Shown here in pieces: positions 8,531 to 17,018 of a stretch of 64,000 nucleotides of DNA. The translations under genes were made by a program, and so were the position numbers. Location of the stretch: contig CBDCZI010000015.1 in NCBI GenBank assembly GCA_965224495.1, forward strand, positions 186,001 to 250,000. Reading direction: 5' to 3'. The first letter of the stretch is position 1; each line of letters opens with the position of its first letter. The stretch is from CBDCZI01 sp965224495. Lineage in GTDB: Bacteria; Bacteroidota; Bacteroidia; Cytophagales; JAAEPT01. Below the pieces are notes generated by a model. It saw only the letters and a list, made by a program, of their open reading frames with translations, was not told the origin of the DNA and did no database searches.

Positions 8531-9547
8531 ATGAATAACGACACAAACAATTCACACGGATGCGATACGCATAGTTGTGGATGTGATCACAATAAAGAAA
8601 CAAAGTTAGATGGATTTGCTCAAAAATTAGAGCAACCCACTGACCGTCGTTCAGCTATAAAAGGGCTTACGGCAGGTTTACTTGCAGGATTGGGATTAGC
8701 TCAATCAGCTTGCTCACCGCTAAAAAGTGATGAAAGTAAAGAACAATCAGAACTTGAATGGGAAGAATACTTCAAAGGAAATTACCAAGTAATGACTGAC
8801 GAAGAACAAGCTGACACCGTAAAACGTCTGACTCGTTTACACGAAATAGATACTGGTGATCACATTAACATTTCTTCAAAAGGACCTTTAGACAATGTAC
8901 TTTACGGTTACGCCTTCAACATTTCGAAATGTCAAGGTTATATGGATTGTGTCAAGGCTTGTCAAGAGGAGAACAATCACGACAGAGAGTCTGAAATGCA
9001 ATACATTCGTATTCACGAGATGACCAAAGGTGACTTTAACTTCGAGATGGCTGATGATAATTTCTACCATCAAGTACCTGCCGAAGGACATTTCTACTTA
9101 GGGACACAATGTTTTCATTGCGAAAACCCTCCTTGTGTAGAGGTTTGCCCAACAAAAGCAACTTGGAAAGAAAAAGACGGAATTGTAGTTGTTGATTACG
9201 ATTGGTGTATCGGTTGTCGTTACTGTATGGCAGCTTGCCCGTACGATGGACGTCGATTTAACTGGTCTGAGCCAAAAGTTCCTGAAAACGAAATCAACAA
9301 AAACCAACATTACTTGGGTAACCGATTAAGAAAAAAAGGTGTTGTTGAAAAATGTACATTCTGTGTGCAGCGTACAAGAGAAGGACAAAACACAGCTTGT
9401 GTAGAGGCCTGCCCTACTGGTGCACGTGTTTTTGGTAATTTACTTGACCCAAAAAGTGAAATCAGGTATGTACTCGAAAACAAAAAAGTATTTAGGTTAA
9501 AAGAAGATTTAGGTACAGAGCCTAAGTTTTGGTATTTCATGGATTAA
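8531..9547 (+). CDS. Periplasmic Fe-S electron transfer protein (HybA/NrfC/DmsB type, Tat-exported)
   Basis: 338 residues. The Tat motif DRRSAIKGL starts near residue 38 and is followed by a hydrophobic stretch ending LAQSAC, which may be a lipobox. Four Cys clusters for [4Fe-4S] centres follow: CQGYMDCVKACQ, CFHCENPPCVEVCP, CIGCRYCMAACP, and CTFCVQR with CVEACP. Unusually, about 37 residues precede the twin arginines and include a Cys/His-rich piece HGCDTHSCGCDH. Together with the downstream NrfD it forms a typical quinol-oxidising module. Confidence 0.9.
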   Translation: MNNDTNNSHGCDTHSCGCDHNKETKLDGFAQKLEQPTDRRSAIKGLTAGLLAGLGLAQSACSPLKSDESKEQSELEWEEYFKGNYQVMTDEEQADTVKRLTRLHEIDTGDHINISSKGPLDNVLYGYAFNISKCQGYMDCVKACQEENNHDRESEMQYIRIHEMTKGDFNFEMADDNFYHQVPAEGHFYLGTQCFHCENPPCVEVCPTKATWKEKDGIVVVDYDWCIGCRYCMAACPYDGRRFNWSEPKVPENEINKNQHYLGNRLRKKGVVEKCTFCVQRTREGQNTACVEACPTGARVFGNLLDPKSEIRYVLENKKVFRLKEDLGTEPKFWYFMD

Positions 9548-9559
9548 TCATCTTATAAT

Positions 9560-10780
9560 ATGGAACAGATAAAATTATTTATAGAAATGATAAGAGGAGG
9601 CTTCAAAGAAGTTACCTCTGGTGGTAAAGTTTACCACATTTGGATGGCATTCCTTACCTTCGTTATGTTGTGGGGGGCTTATTGCTACTACCAACAAATC
9701 GACCAAGGTTTGGCAATAACAGGTATGTCTGACCGAGTAAGTTGGGGGTTATATATCTCAAACTTCACCTTCTTAGTTGGTGTAGCGGCAGCTGCGGTAA
9801 TGTTGGTTTTGCCAACTTACATTTTGAAAGATGTTGATTTCAAAAGTGCTGTCCTTATCGGTGAGGGAATGGCTGTATCAGCACTTATTATGTGTATTGC
9901 TTTTGTTGTAGTTGATGTCGGTGGACCTGGTGTCTTATGGCACATGATGCCTGGGTTAGGAGAGTTTAACTTCCCTAATTCTATGCTTGCGTGGGATATG
10001 ATTGTATTAAATATCTATTTAATCATCAACCTGACCGTACCGATGTATATTTTATTTAGACACTTTCAGGGCAAAGAAGCGAAGAAAAGCGTTTATTTAC
10101 CAGGTGTTTTTATCTCAATATTCTGGGCGGTTGCTCTTCACATGGTTACAGCGTTTTTGTACCAAGGTTTACAAGCTCGTCCGTTTTGGAACACCGCTTT
10201 ATTAGGGCCAAGATTTTTGGCTTCAGCTTTTGCAGGTGGACCAGCGTTGATTATCATTGCTTTATCTATCATCAACAAATTCACTGATTACAAAATAGAA
10301 AAGGCTACTTTTAGAAAAATTGCTTTAGTGGTTACTGTAGCTGCACAAGCCAACTTAATTATGTTAGGTTCTGAGCTATTTAAAGAGTTTTACTCTCCTA
10401 CGCATCACAGTATTAGTGCACAATATTTATTCTTCGGTTTAGATGGTCACAATGCTCTTGTACCTTGGATATGGACGTCAATTGTATTGAATTTAATAGC
10501 TACAGGTATGTTAACAATCAATAAATTGAGAAACAACAGTTACGTACTTTACACTGCTTGTGCAATGCTTTTCGCTGCCATTTGGGTAGATAAAGGTTTC
10601 GGTCTAATTGTCCCAGGTTTCATACCCGGACAATGGGGGAAAATCGTTGAGTACACACCTACTTTCATTGAAATTGGAGTTACTTTAGGTATTTGGGCTA
10701 TCGGTTTCTTTATTTTCACCATCCTAACCAAAGCTACAATCGCTATCGAGTTGGGTAACTTGAAAGCAAAGAAAAAATAA
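9560..10780 (+). CDS. nrfD: NrfD/PsrC-type integral membrane quinol dehydrogenase
   Basis: 406 residues with about nine or ten transmembrane segments and no haem motif, typical of the NrfD/HybB/PsrC family that exchanges electrons between menaquinol and a periplasmic Fe-S partner. It starts 12 bp after the Fe-S protein gene. No napC, napG or napH is seen, so this protein is the likely quinol entry point for nitrate reduction. A strong hairpin terminator follows. The symbol is used at family level. Confidence 0.88.
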   Translation: MEQIKLFIEMIRGGFKEVTSGGKVYHIWMAFLTFVMLWGAYCYYQQIDQGLAITGMSDRVSWGLYISNFTFLVGVAAAAVMLVLPTYILKDVDFKSAVLIGEGMAVSALIMCIAFVVVDVGGPGVLWHMMPGLGEFNFPNSMLAWDMIVLNIYLIINLTVPMYILFRHFQGKEAKKSVYLPGVFISIFWAVALHMVTAFLYQGLQARPFWNTALLGPRFLASAFAGGPALIIIALSIINKFTDYKIEKATFRKIALVVTVAAQANLIMLGSELFKEFYSPTHHSISAQYLFFGLDGHNALVPWIWTSIVLNLIATGMLTINKLRNNSYVLYTACAMLFAAIWVDKGFGLIVPGFIPGQWGKIVEYTPTFIEIGVTLGIWAIGFFIFTILTKATIAIELGNLKAKKK

Positions 10781-10790
10781 AACCAATACA

Positions 10791-10834
10791 AAAAAGCACC
10801 TGCTAGTTTATACAAATTAGCAGGTGCTTTTTTT
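10791..10834 (+). terminator. Rho-independent terminator of the nap operon
   Basis: AAAAGCACCTGCTA pairs with TAGCAGGTGCTTTT across a 14-base loop and is followed by a run of T. It closes the operon 11 bp after the NrfD stop codon. Confidence 0.9.
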
Positions 10835-11148
10835 GTGATTGCTGAATTCAAGTTATAAGTTCCCTACATAAGACATTGTGCATTTCCGTTTGATTTGTAA
10901 TCTAACACCCGTTAATATACCTATCGCAAGCCCTTACAATAGGTTTGACACCAATACATCTCTCTAGGTCTACAAAAACAAACCAAAGAGATAATTCACC
11001 TATAATTTATAAATAGGGTACGAAGAATCATTTAAAATGGTTCTTCTCAGACCTAAGAAAGGCAACTGATATATTCAGGTAAAAGCTTATTCTCTTTTTT
11101 TACTACTCATAATTTTTAAGACTACTCTGAAAAAGCTACTTTTACAGA
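10835..11148. other. Intergenic region, no feature recognised
   Basis: 314 bp between the nap terminator and the LTA-synthase-like gene. No ORF, RNA gene or repeat is apparent. A promoter for the downstream gene must lie here, but no convincing TTTG / TAnnTTTG pair can be assigned. Confidence 0.6.
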
Positions 11149-13002
11149 ATGAAAAATAGACTAAAAACATTACTTCAGTTCTCTATCTACTGGTTACTCT
11201 TTTTTATTGTCGGTAAAATTATATTTACTATTTTTAATTTCTCTAAAACGGAAGATTTTTCTTTCCTTTCGTTTTTACAGAGTCTTTTGTGGGGATTAAA
11301 ACTTGATTTTTCATTTTTAGGCTACCTTTTGGTTATTCCTTTCTTACTCTTTATTATCGATAGTTTAGTTCCTAATCGAATCTTTAAAGTCATATTCAAA
11401 GGTTATTCCTATTTACTTATCACTATTTTTTCGCTCATCATTATCACAGACGCCGTTCTCTACCAACATTGGGGGATAAAACTAGATATCGAACCTTTCA
11501 AATACCTTAGTAACCCGTCATTAGTCACTGGAAACCTTTCATTTTCGAGTTTGTTTTTTCAATTTTCTATCTATTTTATTTTTCTATTTATTGCTATTTG
11601 GGGGTTTAATAAAATAGTGATTTCCTATAAGACATCTTATTCAAGCAACATTCCGTCTTTTTTAGTGTTACTATTTTTGGCAGGAAACCTTATTTGGCCA
11701 ATCCGTGGTGGTTTTGATACCAAACCCAAACTACAACTAGGCATTCCAATACAAATCAGCACCGTCTTTTTTCATTCAAATATATTCTACAACCACATCG
11801 CTTACAACGTTCCGTGGTACATCGGGCAATCTTTAGTCCATTACGACAGAAAAACCACTGCCTTCGATTTGTTTGACACAGAACTGACTGCTACAAAATT
11901 CAAAGAAATAGAAACAACTAGTTTAAAAAAAGACTCAACCAATTTACTGAATACTACTCGTCCCAATATCGTTTTAATTATACTAGAGAGTTTTACAGCC
12001 AACATCATAGCTCCTTTGGGTGGTAAAAAAGGTGTTTCTCCTCATTTCACTCGTTTAGCGAAAGAAGGTATTCTTTTCACTAACTGTTATGCTTCAGGAA
12101 CACATTCGGATCAAGGAATGGGGGCTATTTATTCAGGTATGCCTTCATTACCAAAAACTTCGGTTGTTGAAGTTCCTAACAAAATGGGACACCTCAACTA
12201 TTTCACGCAAGCCTTAAAAAAAGAAGGTTATTCAACACAAATGAATTACGGTGGAGATTTGAATTTTGGTAATTTCAGCCTGTTATTTAGTGAGGCAGGA
12301 ATTGAGAAAACCGTAGGTAAAAACGATTTCCCTAGCGAACAATTACTTTCTAAATGGGGAATCCCTGACGAATTTACCTTACAAGCACTATTTAACGAAA
12401 CGCAATCGACAAAACAGCCTTTTTACCAAGCACTCTTCACGTTGAGTAGCCACTCTCCTTTTGACGTACCGATGCAACCTGTTTTCGAAATCAATAACGA
12501 CGATGATAACTTCTACAACTCTGTTTATTACACAGATAGAGAAATTGGTAAATTCATCGCTCAATTGAAAGCTACCGCCGTTTGGGACAACACCTTAGTT
12601 ATTTTAATTGCTGATCATGGCGTTGATTACGGGAGTAAAAAGCCTCGTCATCATCCTGAAAAATTCAAAATACCAATGCTTTGGCTCGGTGGTGCTCTAA
12701 ACCAAAAAGGAATTGAAATTTCACAAACATGTAGTCAGACCGATATTTCAGAAACCTTACTTAACCAATTACAAATCAAACACCCTAAAAACAAATACAG
12801 TAAAGATATTCTCCAATCAAAAGGTTATGCTTTCTACAGTTACAACAATGGATTTGGTTTTGTTACTGACAGTTCAGCAACTTGTTATGACCTTAATGCG
12901 AATCAATTTGTACTAATAGAAAATAGCATTGACACACTTACTGGCTCATATTACATGCAACAATGGGCTAATGATTTCAACGAGCTAGGAGGTATGAAAT
13001 AG
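11149..13002 (+). CDS. LTA synthase family membrane sulfatase-fold transferase
   Basis: 617 residues: about five transmembrane helices in the first 180 residues, then an extracytoplasmic alkaline phosphatase/sulfatase-fold domain. Domain start PNIVLIILES, nucleophile Thr about residue 318 in SGTHSDQG, and metal ligands in LIADHGVDYG are visible. The family transfers phosphoglycerol or phosphoethanolamine to lipids or glycans, or acts as phosphatase. A Gram-negative organism does not make classical LTA, so the substrate here is unknown. Confidence 0.82.
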   Translation: MKNRLKTLLQFSIYWLLFFIVGKIIFTIFNFSKTEDFSFLSFLQSLLWGLKLDFSFLGYLLVIPFLLFIIDSLVPNRIFKVIFKGYSYLLITIFSLIIITDAVLYQHWGIKLDIEPFKYLSNPSLVTGNLSFSSLFFQFSIYFIFLFIAIWGFNKIVISYKTSYSSNIPSFLVLLFLAGNLIWPIRGGFDTKPKLQLGIPIQISTVFFHSNIFYNHIAYNVPWYIGQSLVHYDRKTTAFDLFDTELTATKFKEIETTSLKKDSTNLLNTTRPNIVLIILESFTANIIAPLGGKKGVSPHFTRLAKEGILFTNCYASGTHSDQGMGAIYSGMPSLPKTSVVEVPNKMGHLNYFTQALKKEGYSTQMNYGGDLNFGNFSLLFSEAGIEKTVGKNDFPSEQLLSKWGIPDEFTLQALFNETQSTKQPFYQALFTLSSHSPFDVPMQPVFEINNDDDNFYNSVYYTDREIGKFIAQLKATAVWDNTLVILIADHGVDYGSKKPRHHPEKFKIPMLWLGGALNQKGIEISQTCSQTDISETLLNQLQIKHPKNKYSKDILQSKGYAFYSYNNGFGFVTDSSATCYDLNANQFVLIENSIDTLTGSYYMQQWANDFNELGGMK

Positions 13003-13099
13003 CATTATACACTTGCTTTTTTCAATTTTTAAATCTATATTGAGCGAAATATAGAATTTCATCTAAAAAAAGACGGTAAAACGTCGTTTAAATAATAAT

Positions 13100-13330
13100 A
13101 TGGGAAGACCGCCTACACGACCTATCAAGTTGAAGAATGGATTTTACATCGAGGTTAGAAACAAAGGTTCTAATTCAGGTACAAAAATCAGACGAGAGAC
13201 GAGAGAATTGATGGACAGAGCTGTTAATGACTACAAAAGAAGAAAGGATGTTATCATCTTAGGCGAAGTGGTTAATGGTAAATTCATTGATGATGTCATC
13301 AAACTCAAAAAGGAAGAACAAGACAAGTAA
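13100..13330 (+). CDS. Conserved small basic protein, function unknown
   Basis: 76 residues, strongly charged, beginning MGRPPTRPIKLKNGFYIEV and rich in Lys/Arg. There is no signal peptide or membrane segment. It has its own terminator 2 bp downstream and clean spacing from its neighbours, supporting a real gene. The basic composition would suit nucleic-acid binding, but no family is recognised with certainty. Confidence 0.65.
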   Translation: MGRPPTRPIKLKNGFYIEVRNKGSNSGTKIRRETRELMDRAVNDYKRRKDVIILGEVVNGKFIDDVIKLKKEEQDK

Positions 13331-13331
13331 C

Positions 13332-13369
13332 AAAAAAGGCTGTTTCAATCATTTGAAACAGCCTTTTTT
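13332..13369. terminator. Bidirectional terminator
   Basis: AAAAAAGGCTGTTTCAA pairs with TTGAAACAGCCTTTTTT. It has A and T runs on either side and lies between the convergent 76-residue gene and the ABC-F gene. Confidence 0.88.
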
Positions 13370-13409
13370 GTTACTTCAAACGAAGCATTTTTTAGATTTT
13401 CCTCAGCAC

Positions 13410-15329
13410 CTATACACTTTCCATTTCATCTATTTTCATCGCTACTTCTTCCCAGTTATCTTGATAGGTCGCTAACAATTTATTTGTCTTGTTTAACTTA
13501 TCCGTATGCTCTTTTAAAACACTCGGGTCGCTATAAACAGATGGTTTAGCTAATTCCTCTTCTACTTTAGACTTATTAGTTTCTTCTGTGCCAATTCTTT
13601 TTTCTACTTTATCTAACTCTTGCTTCAGTTTGTTAAGCTGGTGCTGAAATTGCTTTTCTTCACTTGGCTCCCTCACCTTTTTCTCCTTCTTTTTCTTTTC
13701 TTTTTTAGGTGACTGCCCTCCTGCTACGGGAGTATTGTTCTTTTTGTACCAATCCTCAAATTCTGCATAAGTACCTGGGTATTCTTTTACTTTCTTATCC
13801 TCTATGTACCAAATCTTATTAGCCACACTGTGTAAAAATTTTCTATTATGAGAAATCACTAAAAACGTTCCATCATAATTTTGTAAAGCCCCAATCAATG
13901 TGTCCACAGACTTCATATCCAAGTGATTGGTAGGTTCATCTAGCAATAAAAAATTCGCTTCCGATATTAATGTTTTCGCTAAAGCTACACGAGAACGCTC
14001 TCCACCCGAAAGTACTTTTATCTTCTTAAAAATATCATCTCCCCTAAACAAGAAAGACCCTAAAACATTACGCAATTCCATCTCTGTATTATCAGTTCCT
14101 TCGGACGCTAACTCCTCAATAACCTCATTATTGATGTTTAAAGATTCTAATTGGTGCTGAGCAAAAATGGTTTTTTCGACATTATGTCCTTCCAGTTTCT
14201 CTCCTTCGTAAGTCTCTTCATCAGAAATAATATTTAGTAAGGTCGTTTTCCCTTTACCATTCGCTCCAATCAACGCAATTTTATCTCCTCTTAATATCGT
14301 TGCTTCTGCATTTTCAAAAATCTCAATATCCCCATACCCTTTAGAGAAATCCTTCAACTCCAATACTACTTTCCCACTCGGTGTCGCTGGTCTAAAACGG
14401 ATGTTAATATTTGACAAATCTTCTTCAGGAGCCTCTAGACGTACCTGACGTTCCAATGCTTTAACTCTCGACTGTACCTGTTTTGCCTTTGATGCTTTCG
14501 CTTTAAACCGAGCAATAAATTCTTCGGTTTCTTTTATCTTCTTTTGTTGATTTTTAAACGAGGCTTCTTGGATTTCTTTTCTTAATTCTTTTTGACTCAA
14601 ATAGTTATCATAATCACCAGGGTATAGGTGCACGTCAGCAAATGATATTTCCGCAATTGTCGTGACACAATTATTCAAAAACTCTTGATCATGGGACACT
14701 AAAATAACGGCTCCGTCGTAAGACTGAACATATTTCTCTAGCCATTCGATAGAAGGCAAATCCAAGTGATTGGTAGGCTCATCTAACATCAGTAAACTTG
14801 GTTTAGCTAATAATATTTTTGCCAACATTACACGCATACGCCACCCTCCAGAAAATTCTTTTAAAGGCATTTGTAACTGTTCAGTTGTAAAGCCCAACCC
14901 TTCCAAAATTTCTTCTCCCTTTATCTGTAACCCATAACCACCTAAAGCCTCAAACTGCTCCTGTTTTTTGGTCAACCTTTCTACTAAATTATCTGTGTAC
15001 TCTGTTTCGAGTTTATGCAAAATCTCATTGATTTCTTGCATAATCTTATTTTCCTCTTCAAAAGCTTCTAAAACAACTTCTAAAATCACTTTTTCACTAT
15101 CGTAAGACAATAAATCTTGGTTTAAGAAACCAATTTTGCAGTCCTTACTTTTCGAAATATCTCCTTCATCAGCCAAGTATTCGCCATTGATTATACGTAG
15201 TAATGTCGATTTCCCTGCTCCATTTGCACCAATCAAACCTATTTTATCTTTGGGTTTGATGTGCCAAGACATGGTATCATACAATGCACGGTCACCTAAA
15301 AAGTAAGAAAGTTTATTTATCGAAATCAT
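13410..15329 (-). CDS. ABC-F family ATPase (Uup-like)
   Basis: 639 residues without membrane segments. Two ABC domains: Walker A GANGAGKST and GANGKGKTT, signatures FSGGWRMR and LSGGERSR, Walker B ending DEPTNHLD in both. A linker and arm lie between them. The C-terminus is a Lys-rich segment followed by an antiparallel coiled coil (about residues 545-639), as in Uup. ABC-F proteins act on the ribosome (translation factors or antibiotic protection). A perfect 22-bp palindrome lies 39 bp upstream of the start. Confidence 0.9.
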   Translation of the reverse strand: MISINKLSYFLGDRALYDTMSWHIKPKDKIGLIGANGAGKSTLLRIINGEYLADEGDISKSKDCKIGFLNQDLLSYDSEKVILEVVLEAFEEENKIMQEINEILHKLETEYTDNLVERLTKKQEQFEALGGYGLQIKGEEILEGLGFTTEQLQMPLKEFSGGWRMRVMLAKILLAKPSLLMLDEPTNHLDLPSIEWLEKYVQSYDGAVILVSHDQEFLNNCVTTIAEISFADVHLYPGDYDNYLSQKELRKEIQEASFKNQQKKIKETEEFIARFKAKASKAKQVQSRVKALERQVRLEAPEEDLSNINIRFRPATPSGKVVLELKDFSKGYGDIEIFENAEATILRGDKIALIGANGKGKTTLLNIISDEETYEGEKLEGHNVEKTIFAQHQLESLNINNEVIEELASEGTDNTEMELRNVLGSFLFRGDDIFKKIKVLSGGERSRVALAKTLISEANFLLLDEPTNHLDMKSVDTLIGALQNYDGTFLVISHNRKFLHSVANKIWYIEDKKVKEYPGTYAEFEDWYKKNNTPVAGGQSPKKEKKKKEKKVREPSEEKQFQHQLNKLKQELDKVEKRIGTEETNKSKVEEELAKPSVYSDPSVLKEHTDKLNKTNKLLATYQDNWEEVAMKIDEMESV

Positions 15330-15367
15330 AGCTCACTGAATTAAGTTGCAAAAATACGGAGATTTTG

Positions 15368-15389
15368 GAGGAGTATTTAAATACTCCTC
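15368..15389. promoter_or_regulatory. 22-bp perfect palindrome between divergent genes
   Basis: GAGGAGTATTT is followed directly by its reverse complement AAATACTCCTC. It lies 39 bp before the ABC-F start and 85 bp before the TPR gene. On the plus strand a short T run follows after a few bases. It could be an operator or a 5'-leader hairpin (attenuator) for the ABC-F gene. Confidence 0.45.
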
Positions 15390-15473
15390 ACCTTTTTGTG
15401 TTAGTTTCTTATTTATTTGTAGTTTGGTCAACTATTTGATTGTATTAATTCAAGTCACTAATAAAACAACTAT

Positions 15474-16541
15474 ATGAAACAGCTTATTCTACTTTCTTTT
15501 CTACTTATATCTGTTTTTGGTTTTGCTCAAACAGCAAACCAAAAACAGGCACACAAACTTGCTAAAGAGGGCATCGCTCTTTTTGAAAAAGGCGAATACG
15601 ATAAATCTATTCGTTTATTTGAAAAAGCAGAAAAATTAGAACCTGAAAATTACCAATACCGCTATGAAATTGGTTATGCTTATTTATTAAAAAAAGAATA
15701 CAAAAAAGCAATCGTTGCTTTTGAAAAGGTAGTGAAGTTTCAAAACATCACCGCTCAATGCTTCCAAATGTTAGGTAATACATACGACATGGGGGGTGAT
15801 TCAAAAAAAGCAAACAAAGCCTATTTAAGAGGACTTAAAAAATTCCCAAACGCAGGTCGTTTATTTCTTGAGCTCGGTAACGTACAATTAAGAACCAATG
15901 CGAACAATGCTATACGCTATTATGAGAGGGGCGTTACTGTTGACCCTACATACTCTTCCAACTATTACCGTTTGACAAAAGTTTTTTTAGAACATACAGA
16001 GAATGAAGTATGGGGAATGATTTACGGTGAGATTTTCATGAACATCGAAAGAGACACCAAAAGAACAGCCGAAATAAGTAAATTACTTTACGACACGTAC
16101 AAAAGTGAAATCACTTTTAAATCAAAAAAGAAAATGACAGTCAGTTTCTGTAAAGATGGAAATATCATCATGACCGAAGATGGCAAAATCACACTTCCTT
16201 TTGGTTTACTCGTTTACGAAAAAACATTAACTCTTGCTTTAATAGGCACTAAAACAATTAACTTAAGTTCATTAAACACGACAAGAAACAACTTCACCGA
16301 CATCTATTTCAAGAATGGAGACGATAAAAAACACCCTAATTTAATTTTTGAATGGCAAAAAGAATTAGCTAACCACGGCTTCATTGAAGCCTACAATTAT
16401 TGGTTACTTATGAAAGGAAACCCTACGGAATTTAATCAATGGGTACAAAACAACAAGAGTCAGTATGAAAAGTTTTCTAAATGGTTTCAAGAAAACCCTT
16501 TAAAAATCACTTCTGAAAATAAATTTGTTCGAAACGAATAA
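15474..16541 (+). CDS. Secreted TPR-repeat protein
   Basis: 355 residues. A signal peptide (MKQLILLSFLLISVFGFAQ) is followed by several tetratricopeptide repeats over about residues 25-180 (ALFEKGEYDKSIRLFEKAEKL, IGYAYLLKKEYKKAIVAFEK). The C-terminal half has no recognised domain. TPRs mediate protein contacts in the periplasm or at the outer membrane. Monocistronic; divergent from the ABC-F gene. Confidence 0.85.
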   Translation: MKQLILLSFLLISVFGFAQTANQKQAHKLAKEGIALFEKGEYDKSIRLFEKAEKLEPENYQYRYEIGYAYLLKKEYKKAIVAFEKVVKFQNITAQCFQMLGNTYDMGGDSKKANKAYLRGLKKFPNAGRLFLELGNVQLRTNANNAIRYYERGVTVDPTYSSNYYRLTKVFLEHTENEVWGMIYGEIFMNIERDTKRTAEISKLLYDTYKSEITFKSKKKMTVSFCKDGNIIMTEDGKITLPFGLLVYEKTLTLALIGTKTINLSSLNTTRNNFTDIYFKNGDDKKHPNLIFEWQKELANHGFIEAYNYWLLMKGNPTEFNQWVQNNKSQYEKFSKWFQENPLKITSENKFVRNE

Positions 16542-16621
16542 AGCCGAAGCTCTATCCTTTTGATTTATAAAGAGATAAAAAATATTTCTGAAAACTCACT
16601 GTATTTTAATCTTATTAGTCT

Positions 16622-16650
16622 TTGAATTACCTATTTATTTTCTACCTTTG
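16622..16650 (+). promoter_or_regulatory. Bacteroidota-type promoter for the tRNA cluster
   Basis: TTG at 16622-16624 and TACCTTTG at 16643-16650 are 18 bp apart and match the -33/-7 (TTTG, TAnnTTTG) promoter known from Bacteroidota. The first tRNA starts 26 bp downstream. Confidence 0.7.
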
Positions 16651-16676
16651 CACTCCCAACAAAAAGATGTTGGAAT

Positions 16677-16761
16677 AGAGAGCTGGCAGAGTGGTCGAAT
16701 GCACTGGTCTTGAAAACCAGCGTACCGCAAGGTACCGGGGGTTCGAATCCCTCGCTCTCTG
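16677..16761 (+). tRNA. tRNA-Ser (UGA)
   Basis: Acceptor AGAGAGC pairs with GCTCTCT and the discriminator is G. The anticodon stem CTGGT/ACCAG encloses loop CTTGAAA (anticodon UGA). It has the long variable arm GTACC-GCAA-GGTAC typical of tRNA-Ser and T loop TTCGAAT. CCA is not encoded. Confidence 0.96.
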
Positions 16762-16786
16762 CAATAATGCAGAGTTACAATACTCT

Positions 16787-16864
16787 CGGGGTGTAGCGTA
16801 GCCCGGTCATCGCGCCTCGTTTGGGACGAGGAGGTCGCAGGTTCGAATCCTGCCACCCCGACCA
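16787..16864 (+). tRNA. tRNA-Pro (UGG)
   Basis: Acceptor CGGGGTG pairs with CACCCCG. The anticodon stem CCTCG/CGAGG encloses loop TTTGGGA (anticodon UGG). The T arm is GCAGG-TTCGAAT-CCTGC, and the 3' end ACCA is encoded. Confidence 0.96.
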
Positions 16865-16898
16865 GGTTGGTTTTAATTAACCAAGCAAAAATAAGGAT

Positions 16899-16972
16899 GG
16901 TCTGCTAGCTCAACTGGATAGAGCAACTCCCTTCTAAGGAGTAGGTTTCAGGTTCGAGTCCTGAGCGGATCA
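16899..16972 (+). tRNA. tRNA-Arg (UCU)
   Basis: Acceptor GGTCTGC pairs with GCGGATC (with G-U pairs). The anticodon stem ACTCC/GGAGT encloses loop CTTCTAA (anticodon UCU). The T arm is TCAGG-TTCGAGT-CCTGA. CCA is not encoded. Confidence 0.95.
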
Positions 16973-16983
16973 CGATTATTATT

Positions 16984-17018
16984 AAAGCCTCTTTAATTCA
17001 TTTTAAAGAGGCTTTTTA
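16984..17018. terminator. Bidirectional terminator, tRNA cluster and menE
   Basis: AAAGCCTCTTTAA pairs with TTAAAGAGGCTTT. A T run follows on the plus strand, and A residues precede it. It overlaps the stop codon of menE on the other strand. Confidence 0.8.

Noticed and set aside
16635..16856. Minus-strand frame beginning MAGFEPATSSSQ across the tRNA genes
   Set aside because: It is the antisense of tRNA-Pro and tRNA-Ser. This peptide is a well-known false translation of tRNA-Pro and not a gene.
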